Source: Chloroflexota bacterium
Lineage (GTDB): Bacteria; Chloroflexota; UBA6077; JACCZL01
Length of the DNA stretch: 64,000 nt
Assembly (NCBI GenBank): GCA_020845495.1
Contig: JADLFM010000145.1
Coordinates: 11,882-75,881, forward strand
Reading direction: 5' to 3'
Part shown: in pieces, positions 8,027 to 16,186 of the stretch
Layout of the letters: each line of letters opens with the position of its first letter
How positions within the stretch are numbered: the first letter of the stretch is position 1
Program-made: the position numbers and the translations under genes
The notes under the pieces: generated by a model
What the model saw: the letters and a program-made list of their open reading frames with translations, nothing else
What the model was told of the DNA's origin: nothing
The model's database searches: none

Positions 8027-9760
8027 ATGGCGTCGCGGATCACCCGGCGCTCGTTTCTGGCGCTCACCCTTGGAGCCGCCGCAGTACCGCTCGCTCAAGC
8101 CTGTGCGCCTCAGGCTCCGTCCTCCGGCCCGACTGCGCCGGCACAACCGGCGCAGTCGTCGAGTGCGAACGTCGCCCCAACCGTCGGACTGCCGCCGAAG
8201 ACTGACACGAAGCCGACCGTCGAGGCAAAACCGGCGACGGAGGCGAAGCCGGCCGCTCAGCCTGCCGGGCAGCCAAGGCGCGGCGGCCAACTGGTACAGG
8301 CCAGCAACTGGACTTACCCGACGCTCGATCCGCACCTGACGACCATCGGGACCAACCTCGGCTACGAGGCGCTCTACGATGGGCTGCTCCGCTTCGAACT
8401 GGTCGATCCCAAGACCTGGGAGCACAAAGTTGTCGGTAACCTGGCTGAGTCCTGGGAGCAGCCCGATCCTCAGACCGCGGTCTTCAAACTCAGACAGGGC
8501 GTCACCTTTCACGATGGCAGTACCTTCGACGCTGAGGTCGCTGCCTGGAACGTGCTCCGCGCCCGTGACCACGAGAAGTCGCAGCGCAAGGATGCGCTCC
8601 GAGTCGTCGACGCGGCCGATGCCGTCGATAAGCAGACGTTGCGCATCAAGCTCAAGGTGCCCTACGCCGCGTTCCTTCGGAGCATGGCCTACGTTGGCGG
8701 CGCCCACGTCCCGATGATCTCAAAAGCTCAGTACGACAAGGTCGGTGAGGACGGTTTCGCCCGCAACCCCTCAGGGACGGGCCCCTTCAAACTCAAACAG
8801 TGGATCGCTGACGACCGCCTGATCCTCGACAAGCACCCGAGCTACCACGAGAACGGCGCCGACGGGAAGCCATTGCCCTATCTCGATGAACTGGTCGCCC
8901 GCTTCGTGCCGGATCCGACCGTCGCGCTGGTCGACCTTCAAGCTGGTACGCTCCACCTGCTCGATCAGGTGGCCAGCAAAGATGTCCCGACTATCAGAGC
9001 CAACCAGCGCCTCGAACTGCACGAACTGCCGTGGGCCGGCCAGGAGTACTTTACCGTCAGCTTCAACAGCGAGGCTCCGCCCTTCAACGACCAGAACATC
9101 CGACTCGCGGCACTCCATGCGATCGACCGTGAGGCGATGGCGAAGGCGCTCGGCTTCGGCGCGGGCGCACCCCACTACTACCCGGACTGGGCACCCGGCT
9201 CGCTCGGCTGGGACGACAGCCTTCCGAAGAACGAGTTCAACCCGGCCCGCGTCAAGGAGCTATTAGCGGCGGCCGGCCACCCGAACGGCGTCGACATCGA
9301 ACTGAAGGTGATTGCCCGCGAGCCAGAGAGCACGATTGGCGAGTTCGCCCAGCAGATGTGGTCGGCTCAGGGCATCCGCACCAAGCTGGTAAGCATGGAG
9401 CGCCTGGCCTGGATCGACGAGGTCCGCGCCAAGAAGTTCCAGTCTTGCTTCTGGCGCGGCAACTTCGCGGGCGTCGTCGATCCGGACCTGTTGTCGGTCC
9501 GTTTCAAGTGCGGTGGCACGTCGAACTGGGGCCAGTGGTGCGACAAGGACGTCGACAAGTTGATGGATGAAGGCGCCGCTACTCTCGATACCAGCAAGCG
9601 CAGCGAGACCTACAAGCAGGTCATGCGGCTGATTCAGGAGCGTGGCTATATGGGCGTCGGCATGTCCATGCCGCTACTGGTCGCCTCTCGCACGGAGGTC
9701 AAAGGTCTCCGCTTCAACTATTGGCCGGCCGACACCCAGTACGCCTGGATTGACAAGTAA
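8027..9760 (+). CDS. ABC transporter solute-binding lipoprotein, paralogue of the one at 3822
   Basis: A 577-residue DppA/OppA-class lipoprotein. It has a Tat motif (TRRSFLALT), a lipobox ending in LAQAC, a Pro/Ala/Lys linker and then the SBP_bac_5 domain (TYPTLDPHLTT, LAESWEQPDPQTAVFKL, NPSGTGPFKLKQW). GAGGAGG five bases before ATG 8027 gives the start. It is alignable with the protein at 3822 along the whole length and shares a 107-base stretch that is identical at the DNA level, pointing to gene duplication followed by gene conversion. The DppB/DppC permease genes follow 441 bases downstream, past a strong hairpin, so this is the more likely partner of those permeases. The solute is unknown. 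Confidence 0.92.
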   Translation: MASRITRRSFLALTLGAAAVPLAQACAPQAPSSGPTAPAQPAQSSSANVAPTVGLPPKTDTKPTVEAKPATEAKPAAQPAGQPRRGGQLVQASNWTYPTLDPHLTTIGTNLGYEALYDGLLRFELVDPKTWEHKVVGNLAESWEQPDPQTAVFKLRQGVTFHDGSTFDAEVAAWNVLRARDHEKSQRKDALRVVDAADAVDKQTLRIKLKVPYAAFLRSMAYVGGAHVPMISKAQYDKVGEDGFARNPSGTGPFKLKQWIADDRLILDKHPSYHENGADGKPLPYLDELVARFVPDPTVALVDLQAGTLHLLDQVASKDVPTIRANQRLELHELPWAGQEYFTVSFNSEAPPFNDQNIRLAALHAIDREAMAKALGFGAGAPHYYPDWAPGSLGWDDSLPKNEFNPARVKELLAAAGHPNGVDIELKVIAREPESTIGEFAQQMWSAQGIRTKLVSMERLAWIDEVRAKKFQSCFWRGNFAGVVDPDLLSVRFKCGGTSNWGQWCDKDVDKLMDEGAATLDTSKRSETYKQVMRLIQERGYMGVGMSMPLLVASRTEVKGLRFNYWPADTQYAWIDK

Positions 9761-9761
9761 G

Positions 9762-9798
9762 GTCAGGGCAGCAGCCGTCAGTCGGCGGCTGCCCTGAC
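9762..9798 (+). terminator. Hairpin terminator after the second solute-binding protein gene
   Basis: The stem GTCAGGGCAGC / GCTGCCCTGAC (11 bp) extends by four more pairs after one mismatch, with loop TCAGT. It begins directly after the TAA stop. No T-run follows. It probably raises the binding-protein to permease ratio, as is usual in such operons. Confidence 0.7.
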
Positions 9799-10201
9799 TC
9801 ATGATAGGAGACCGTTCATGTCTCGATGTCGCTGTGTCACCGACGATGGCCAGCAGTGTCTCTTGATCCCCTGCGGCTGTTTTACGAATCGGCCCGCCCG
9901 TGTACTACCCTCGGTCACGGCGGCTTCTTATGCAGTCCGGCTGTAATACCGCGAGCAATGCCGGCAGCTTATTACAGCATATGGGGACTATGCAAAATAA
10001 GCTCAGGTGGCACCTGGATGATGGGGCAGAGCGTGAGGTTCGCCGAGAACCGCTCGCCGCCTCCGCCTGACACGCGGCAGCACGTCCCTGCCCGCCGCCG
10101 AGCTGTTGCTTGACCGCTCTACGCCGGCGCGGGTAGCATGCCGCCGTAGTCAGCGTTGACTCCGTATGAGGCGCGATCGGTTGGTCTTGTGGAGGGCCGC
10201 C
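9799..10201 (+). other. Intergenic region without a gene
   Basis: About 400 bases between the binding protein and permease genes. A 95-codon open frame at 9826-10113 has no ribosome binding site and no family resemblance. I see nothing else of note. Confidence 0.4.
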
Positions 10202-11152
10202 GTGAAGACCTATCTGCTACGTCGTCTGTTGCAGGCCATCCCGACGCTGTTGCTCGTCACCATGGTGACCTTCACGATCACCATGCTGCTGCCGGGCGAT
10301 CCTGCCCTCGCGTTCCTCGGCGAAGCCGCCGCGATGGACAAAGTGGCCTACGAGGCGATGCGGCGCGACCTGGGCCTGGATCAGCCGTTGCCGGTGCAGT
10401 ACGTCCGCTGGCTTGGCCGAATGGCTCAGGGCGATCTTGGACGGTCGGTTCGGACGAAGGAGCCGGTCTGGGAGGCCATGCAGGCCCGCTTCCCGGTCAC
10501 CCTCCAACTGACCGCGATGGCAATGATCGTCGCCCTGCTCATGTCGGTGCCGGTCGGCATCATATCGGCCGTGCGGCCAAACTCGAAACTGGATATGGTC
10601 GGTACTGTCGTCGCGATCAGTGGGCTGGCCATCCCGGCCTTCTGGCTCGGCATCATGCTGATCTTCGTCTTCGCGCTCTGGCTCCACTGGCTCCCGCCTT
10701 CGGGCTACGCGCCGCCCTCGGCCGGGCTTGGCCAGAGCCTCCAGTTGATGCTCTTGCCGGCGCTGGCGCTCGGTGCAGAGCAGGCCGCGGTGATCATGCG
10801 GCAGGTTCGTTCGGCTCTCCTCGAGGTGCTTCACCAGGAGTACATCACGACGGCCTGGTCCAAGGGCCTTCCCGAGCGCCGCATCGTCGTCAGGCACGCG
10901 GTTCGGAACGCCTTGATCCCGATTGTCACCATCATCGGGCTTCAGATCGGGCGGCTCTTCGGCGGCGCCGTGGTCATCGAAACGGTGTTCGCCCTGCCAG
11001 GCCTCGGGCGCCTGGCCGCGGACTCGATCTTCTTCCGCGACTTCCCGTCTCTCCAGGCGGTGGTGCTGATCCTGGCGCTTGCCGTCTTCGTCAGCAATTT
11101 GCTCACAGACGCGGTGTACGCCTGGGTGGACCCGCGTATCCGCTACGCCTGA
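10202..11152 (+). CDS. ABC transporter permease, DppB type
   Basis: A 316-residue inner-membrane permease of the oligopeptide/dipeptide class. It has six predicted membrane segments, beginning LLQAIPTLLLVTMVTFTITM. The family signature LLPGDPAL and the LGLDQPLPVQYVRWL periplasmic loop are present. The cytoplasmic EAA loop, which contacts the ATPase, reads QEYITTAWSKGLPERRIVVR followed by HAVRNALIPI. GGAGGG upstream favours GTG 10202 over the ATG at 10166. It pairs with the DppC-type gene at 11378. The ATPase subunits normally encoded next are absent from this window. Confidence 0.93.
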   Translation: MKTYLLRRLLQAIPTLLLVTMVTFTITMLLPGDPALAFLGEAAAMDKVAYEAMRRDLGLDQPLPVQYVRWLGRMAQGDLGRSVRTKEPVWEAMQARFPVTLQLTAMAMIVALLMSVPVGIISAVRPNSKLDMVGTVVAISGLAIPAFWLGIMLIFVFALWLHWLPPSGYAPPSAGLGQSLQLMLLPALALGAEQAAVIMRQVRSALLEVLHQEYITTAWSKGLPERRIVVRHAVRNALIPIVTIIGLQIGRLFGGAVVIETVFALPGLGRLAADSIFFRDFPSLQAVVLILALAVFVSNLLTDAVYAWVDPRIRYA

Positions 11153-11171
11153 CTCGGAGATCCCTGACGTG

Positions 11172-11276
11172 GAGACGCCTTCCTGACTGGAGGCGTCTGG
11201 CCTAGACAGATGCTGCTGGAGATGTCTGATAGGAGACGCCTGAGGCTGGGGGACGCCTGGGGCTGGGGGACGCCTG
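11172..11276 (+). repeat. Repeated GACGCCT motifs between the permease genes
   Basis: The 225-base gap between dppB-type and dppC-type genes holds a small hairpin (AGACGCC at 11173-11179 with GGCGTCT at 11192-11198), followed by a tandem GGCTGGGGGACGCCTG repeat at about 11254-11275. A further pair of CCGTAAGGGAC copies lies just before the next start. These may form an attenuator; no protein is encoded. Confidence 0.45.
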
Positions 11277-11377
11277 AGACCGAAGCGCCCGACGGGTGGA
11301 GATGGGCACGCGTGGCACGGGCACGCGATGAGCGTGACGCGCAGCGCCGTAAGGGACGGCCGTAAGGGACTGTTGAC

Positions 11378-12295
11378 GTGACTGTGGAATCGACCGCGAG
11401 CGCCGTATCGATCGAACGTTCAGCGACCGCGCGGGGATCGAGCCGAGGCGAACTTGGCGTCTTCGTGGGACGCATCTTGCGCACACGCGGCGCCGGCTTC
11501 GGGCTAGTGGTCACGGCCGTCGTCCTACTCGCGGCGGTGCTGGCGGGCGCGATCAGCCCCTACAGCCCAGCCACACAGGACTACACCGCAATCCTGAGCC
11601 CGCCGACGCTGACACATCTCCTGGGAACCGACAACCTCGGGCGTGACGTGCTCTCCCGAATCATCTACGGCTCGCGCGTCTCGATCCAGGCTGGCGTGGT
11701 GTCGGTCGGCTTGGCGGCCATCGCCGGTACCCTGACGGGACTGATTGCCGGGTACTGGCGCGGCTGGATTGACGATCTGCTGATGCGGCTGAGCGACGCG
11801 CTCTGGTCGTTCCCGGGCCTCGTGCTGGCACTGGCGATTGCGGCGGCGCTCGGCCCAGGATTAGTGAACGCGATGATCGCCATCGGGATCGTGTTCACGC
11901 CGGTCTTCGCGCGCCTCGTGCGCGCGTCGACGCTCTCCGTCCGCGAGCGCGAGTTCGTGGTGGCCGCTCGCGTCGTTGGGGCCGGGCACGCTCGGATCAT
12001 GACGCGCCATATCCTGCCAAACGTGCTCGCGCCGGTCATCGTGCAAGGTTCGCTGCTGACGGCGCTCGCCATCGTGCTCGAAGCGACGCTCAGCTTTCTC
12101 GGGCTCGGCGTCCAGCCCCCGGAGCCGAGTTGGGGCTCGATGCTCAAGGCCGCGTCCCAGTACATGCAGGTAGCGCCCTGGCTGTCGTTCTTCCCGGGCT
12201 TCGCGATCTTCGTGACCGTGCTGGGCCTGAACCTGCTCGGGGACGGCCTCCGCCGCGCACTCGATCCGCGACTCCGCCAGACCGGCGAAGCGTAA
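11378..12295 (+). CDS. ABC transporter permease, DppC type
   Basis: A 305-residue inner-membrane permease, second subunit of the peptide-class transporter. A cytoplasmic N-terminal tail leads to a first membrane segment (GFGLVVTAVVLLAAVLAGA). The periplasmic signature HLLGTDNLGRDVLSRIIYG follows, then five more segments. The ATPase-contact EAA loop reads VVAARVVGAGHARIMTRHIL with PNVLAPVIV after it. The start GTG has AAGGGA eight bases upstream. It follows the DppB-type gene in the same direction. No DppD/DppF ATPase follows; the next gene is a glycosyltransferase. Confidence 0.93.
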   Translation: MTVESTASAVSIERSATARGSSRGELGVFVGRILRTRGAGFGLVVTAVVLLAAVLAGAISPYSPATQDYTAILSPPTLTHLLGTDNLGRDVLSRIIYGSRVSIQAGVVSVGLAAIAGTLTGLIAGYWRGWIDDLLMRLSDALWSFPGLVLALAIAAALGPGLVNAMIAIGIVFTPVFARLVRASTLSVREREFVVAARVVGAGHARIMTRHILPNVLAPVIVQGSLLTALAIVLEATLSFLGLGVQPPEPSWGSMLKAASQYMQVAPWLSFFPGFAIFVTVLGLNLLGDGLRRALDPRLRQTGEA

Positions 12296-12391
12296 ACTCG
12301 TCGCTGCCGCGATGGACATAACTCCACTATGCGCTGTTCCCCCATGTAGGCCGCTCGGCGAAGCGTAACCCTTGCCGCTGCCCCGATGGGC
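12283..12391 (+). repeat. Direct duplication of the permease gene 3' end
   Basis: Bases 12283-12317, spanning the last codons and stop of the DppC-type gene, reappear with a few changes at 12356-12391 (shared core CGGCGAAGCGTAA, then GCCGATGG-like tails). The remaining part of the 315-base gap (12296-12610) has no gene. Confidence 0.55.
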
Positions 12392-12610
12392 GCCGCTCGC
12401 GTAGACCGGTGGCACTGGCAGCCGTCCCACAACCCGCTGTCAACCGCCAGTGAACCAGACTGGACGCCGCGAGCGCGCACACTGCCAGCGGTGGGACGGA
12501 CCGCCGCATCCGCGTGACCGCCGAGACTGCCCCGGCCCTAAAGCGCCTCTAAAGCGCCCCTGGGGGTGCCGGCAAGCAGCCCAACCATCGCTATGTAGGA
12601 GCGAGGTGAC

Positions 12611-13660
12611 GTGGCACTCGACCATGAGATGAAGCCAGCCGTCAGCATCATCATCCCGACCTTCAACCGTCGCGCCAGATTGCACGACTTGCTGCGGCGA
12701 TTGGATCGCACGGAGCAGGCCGGCACGGGCTTCGAGGTCGTCGTCACGGTTGATGGCGCAACGGACGGCACCGTCGAGATGCTCCGCGAGTTGCGCACCG
12801 GATATCCGCTCCACAGCGTGATGCAGCCCAACAGCGGACCGGCTGCTGCCCGGAACCGAGCTATCGCGAGCGCCACCGGCGACCTGCTGCTCTTTCTCGA
12901 TGACGACGTCATCCCGGCGCCGGACTTGATCGCCCATCACCTGGCAATTCATCAGCAGGATCCCGATGCGGTGGCGATAGGATCGCTCACCGCTCCGCCG
13001 AAGACCTTGAAGCCATGGTCCCGCTGGGAGGCCGCCGCCCTGGAGCGACATTTTCGGGCACTCAAACGCGGTGAGAAGTCGGTGACGGCGCGCCATTTCT
13101 ACACGGGGAACGCCTCGGTGCGCCGTCGGCACGTCGTGGCGGCGGGTGGGTTCGACGAGACGTTCCGGCGTGGTGAGGACGCCGAGCTTGGGTATCGCCT
13201 CGCCGAGCGCGGGCTACGGTTCTACTTCGCGCCGGCTGCGAGCGTCGAGCACGAATCCGATCACCCGTTCGAGAACTGGCTCACCGTCTCCTACAAGTAC
13301 GGATGCCAGGACGTGGCGATGGCTCGCGACCACGGTCGTCCGCACGCCCTCACGCTCGCGTACGACACCTGGCGGCAGCGCCATCCGCTCACCCGGCTTC
13401 TCGCGCGCTGGTGCGTCGGCCATACCAGCCGGCTCGAGGCAACCCGGGGTCTGTTGACGCGCCTCATCACCTATGACGGACCACTCGCTCCGGGTCGGCT
13501 CCAAGAGGCGCTCGCGGGGACGATCTCGAACATCCAGTACTGGCAGGGAGTCGCTCAGTCGACTGGTCTGGGCGCACGCGTCTGGGACGGGCCGAAGCTG
13601 TTGCCTACCGAGGCCATGGCCGCCTCCGGCGTCGCAACCGCATGGCGACCGATGGAATGA
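12611..13660 (+). CDS. Glycosyltransferase family 2
   Basis: A 349-residue GT-A fold enzyme that transfers a sugar from a nucleotide sugar, probably for surface polysaccharide. Signature parts are VSIIIPTFNRRARL near the start, the nucleotide-binding DGATDGT, the metal-binding LDDDVIP, and AGGFDETFRRGEDAELGYRL with the catalytic-base GED region. The C-terminal 130 residues are helical and specific to this branch; no membrane segment is clear. GTG 12611 has AGGAG upstream; ATG codons nearby give slightly shorter alternatives. A methyltransferase gene follows in the same direction after 88 bases. Confidence 0.88.
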   Translation: MALDHEMKPAVSIIIPTFNRRARLHDLLRRLDRTEQAGTGFEVVVTVDGATDGTVEMLRELRTGYPLHSVMQPNSGPAAARNRAIASATGDLLLFLDDDVIPAPDLIAHHLAIHQQDPDAVAIGSLTAPPKTLKPWSRWEAAALERHFRALKRGEKSVTARHFYTGNASVRRRHVVAAGGFDETFRRGEDAELGYRLAERGLRFYFAPAASVEHESDHPFENWLTVSYKYGCQDVAMARDHGRPHALTLAYDTWRQRHPLTRLLARWCVGHTSRLEATRGLLTRLITYDGPLAPGRLQEALAGTISNIQYWQGVAQSTGLGARVWDGPKLLPTEAMAASGVATAWRPME

Positions 13661-13748
13661 CGCGCGCCGGAGCGAAGCGAGTGCGATCCGACGCCGGGAA
13701 GCGCTGCATCGGCGTGAGGCCGGCGCGAGGAGTGAGGGGGCAAATCTG

Positions 13749-14498
13749 ATGGCCGTGAGCGTCAACAGCCCGATGTACGCACCGGGACGAGCCGCGATGA
13801 AGGCGGCGCGCGTCGTCGCCGATATGATGGCCTATACCCCTGGCGACTTACGGTACGTTCCGCGCTGGCTGGCCTCCTTGCCGTCGCGCGGGAACCAGTT
13901 GGCAGCCGAAGTGCCCTGGCTGCCCTATTCGGCGATTCGTTTCCTCGAACGCCAGATTGGCCCCCAGGCCGTCGCATTCGAGTACGGCGGCGGCGGCTCG
14001 ACGCTCTGGCTCGCGCGGCGCGTTCGCCACCTGACCACCGTCGAACACGACGCTGCCTGGTGCCCTCGACTGGCCGAGGCGCTCCAGGCGAGGCAGGTGC
14101 CGAACGTCGAACTGATCGCCTGCCCTGCTCGGCCTGAGCCCCTCCCAGCGGCTGCGAGCCTGCCAAACGGCATGACCTACGGCTCGGAGTCCGCCGAAGG
14201 CAGCTTCGAAACGTACGTCAAGACGATCGACCAGTTTCCTGATGCAAGCTTCGACCTGGTGATCGTCGACGGTCGGAGCCGCGCGGCGTGCCTCGTCCAC
14301 GCGGCTCCGAAGGTGCGACCGGGCGGGTTGCTCGTCCTCGACGATTCAGACCGCCCACGCTATCAGGTCGCGAAGCAGACGCTTACTGGCTGGCTGCGCC
14401 GAGAGTTCTGGGGAATTCGCCCCTTCTCGCTCGAACGGAGCCACACCACCTGCTGGCGGCGGCCATCGGACGCTACCACGATAGGCATCCGATGGTAG
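13749..14498 (+). CDS. Class I SAM-dependent methyltransferase-like protein
   Basis: About 249 residues. FEYGGGGSTLWLA is the glycine-rich SAM-binding loop, TTVEHD the acidic end of strand two, FDLVIVDGRSR the fourth strand and PGGLLVLDDSDR the fifth. ATG 13749 is preceded by a GAGGGGG-type site. Proteins of this branch sit in polysaccharide clusters and methylate sugars or act on small molecules; the substrate is not known. It follows the GT2 gene and faces the NAD synthetase-like gene convergently. An inverted repeat (CCATCGGA / TCCGATGG, 14463-14495) over its stop codon may act as terminator, and a nearby 22-base direct repeat lies at 14488 and 14533. Confidence 0.75.
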   Translation: MAVSVNSPMYAPGRAAMKAARVVADMMAYTPGDLRYVPRWLASLPSRGNQLAAEVPWLPYSAIRFLERQIGPQAVAFEYGGGGSTLWLARRVRHLTTVEHDAAWCPRLAEALQARQVPNVELIACPARPEPLPAAASLPNGMTYGSESAEGSFETYVKTIDQFPDASFDLVIVDGRSRAACLVHAAPKVRPGGLLVLDDSDRPRYQVAKQTLTGWLRREFWGIRPFSLERSHTTCWRRPSDATTIGIRW

Positions 14499-14641
14499 AG
14501 CGTGTTCCGGCCGACTCTGGTTGCCGGGCGTGTCCGATCGTAGAGCGTGTCCGGTTGCCCCCCGGATGTTGCGTCGAAGCACACGCGGCCGGCCAGCGAT
14601 CGCATCGCACGTGCTCCAGCGTCGGCCGGGACGGCACTCCC

Positions 14642-15646
14642 TCAGTCAGTCGCAGCGTCGTGGGTCTCACGCGCTATCTCGTCGACTGGCTCGACTAGTT
14701 GCGGAGGGAGGTGCAGGTAGCGGGTGGCGCGGCGCTTGGCGTCGATGTCCCGGTAGACCCGCTCGATTTGCTCAGGTGTCAGCCCGAGCGCCGTCGCGAC
14801 CTCGGCAACGGGGACGTCGTGGTTCCTGCCGTACAAGCAGAGATCCATCGCGTCATAGGGAAGCGCGAAATAGAACTCCTCCTGGGTCTGTGGCAGCGAG
14901 TACGTATCCGTCGTCGGCGGCCTGCTTCGGATTTCCTTCGGGACGCCGAGGTACTCCGCGAGCGCGTACACCTGGGTCTTGTACAGATGTGCAATCGGTT
15001 TGAAATCGGCGGCGCCGTCACCATTCTTGACAAAGAACCCTTGATCGTATTCGAGACGGTTCGGCGTGCCGGCGACGGCGTAGTTGAGACGATCGGCGAA
15101 GAAGTACTCGGTCTGTTTGCGGATGCGTTGCTTCATGTTCGTGGCGGCGACGAGTTGCAGGTAGGCATCGGTGGGGAGACGGGCGCGTCGCTCGCGGCCG
15201 TCTGGGGCCTGGGCCACCACACTGAAGACGTTCAGGCGGTTGCCTTCGAGCAGCGTGGGCAACACGAGCTTCATGGCCCACGCCTCGTCGTACTCGGGAA
15301 TGACTCTGCGGACGGCCTCGGTCTGGTAGCGGTAGCAGCCCGCCGCTTCCAGAATCTCGCCGATCGGCACGAGCTCCGTTCGCACGCCGGCCGTCTCGGC
15401 AATCAACTGCCCCAGTTCCAGGCTCTCGCTCGCCGAGGCACGCTCGGGCATGAACAGACCCAACACTCGTTCGGGACCGAGTGCGCGAGCACACAGCAGA
15501 CAGACGACCGAGCTGTCGACGCCGCCGGACAGCCCCAGGACGGCGCCGCGCCGACGCAGCGTCTGGGCTACCTGATGGCGGATGGCAGCCTCGATCTCGA
15601 GCGACGTCTTCTCGGGATCGATCGCGAGGACATCGGTACTGAACAT
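14642..15646 (-). CDS. NAD+ synthetase family protein (ammonia-dependent type)
   Basis: A 334-residue cytoplasmic ATP-pyrophosphatase fold enzyme. The P-loop SGGVDSS is at residues 40-46. LVAATNMKQRIRKQTEYFFA and VKNGDGAADFKPIAHLYKTQ are the deamido-NAD and ATP pocket regions of NadE. There is no glutaminase domain, so it would use free ammonia. The C-terminal extension (DAKRRATRYLHLPPQLVEP) is longer than in ordinary NadE and recalls paralogues found in polysaccharide clusters. Since it sits among glycosyltransferase and methyltransferase genes, amidation or amination of a sugar is an alternative to NAD synthesis. ATG 15646 has AGGTG upstream; a longer reading from 15748 is not supported. 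Confidence 0.75.
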   Translation of the reverse strand: MFSTDVLAIDPEKTSLEIEAAIRHQVAQTLRRRGAVLGLSGGVDSSVVCLLCARALGPERVLGLFMPERASASESLELGQLIAETAGVRTELVPIGEILEAAGCYRYQTEAVRRVIPEYDEAWAMKLVLPTLLEGNRLNVFSVVAQAPDGRERRARLPTDAYLQLVAATNMKQRIRKQTEYFFADRLNYAVAGTPNRLEYDQGFFVKNGDGAADFKPIAHLYKTQVYALAEYLGVPKEIRSRPPTTDTYSLPQTQEEFYFALPYDAMDLCLYGRNHDVPVAEVATALGLTPEQIERVYRDIDAKRRATRYLHLPPQLVEPVDEIARETHDAATD

Positions 15647-16186
15647 CGTCACACCTACCCTTGTCTCGGACCCGAGCACGCCCGGCCATGCTCGGATACG
15701 CCGTTTATATCTCGCGCGGTCACGGGTGGAGAATGCCACACCGGCCAACGGTGCCCAACTCCCGTGTCAGATAACGTGTGGGGGGTACTCGCCGGCGACG
15801 TCGCGAGCCGCGGACACGATCCGAAAGCGTTCGCCCGCAATCAGCATCGCGGGCGAATCATGACTGGCACCGATACGAAGCGGCGCCTATGGCGAGGCAG
15901 GACGGCGATCGTGATGACTCCCTACTCTACTCGATACGGAATACCAACAAAGAGAACACTGATTTCATAGAAAGATCTGTCGCCATTGTGTCAGACAGTA
16001 ACGGTGCTGTAATGTTCGTAACTACTGCACCCATCGAGCGTGTACGGATCGTTCTTGGCAGCAGACGACGAGGGAGTTCTGCGATGAGATCGATACAGTG
16101 ATAACGGTCGATGTTGGTGCAGCGTACGCCCGTTCGTCACGAGTATTCGCGGGCGCCTCTGTGACCGTTACGTGGGGAGGCACATC
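15647..16186. promoter_or_regulatory. AT-rich intergenic promoter region
   Basis: The 540 bases between the divergent NadE-like and secreted-protein genes. On the minus strand TATAAA (15709-15704) is a good -10 box for the NadE-like gene, though its -35 box is weak. From about 15930 to 16110 the sequence is far less G+C-rich than the rest of the window; 15961-16020 is about 42% G+C by direct count. It probably contains the promoter of the secreted protein, with TTGTGT and TAATGT at about 15987-16016 as weak boxes. No gene was found in it. Confidence 0.45.

Noticed and set aside
9826..10113. 95-codon frame between binding protein and permease
   Set aside because: No ribosome binding site, no family resemblance and atypical composition for this genome's proteins.
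14699..15970. Plus-strand open frame of 423 codons opposite the NAD synthetase-like gene
   Set aside because: Antisense to a gene with clear SGGVDSS and other motifs; product has no recognisable features.
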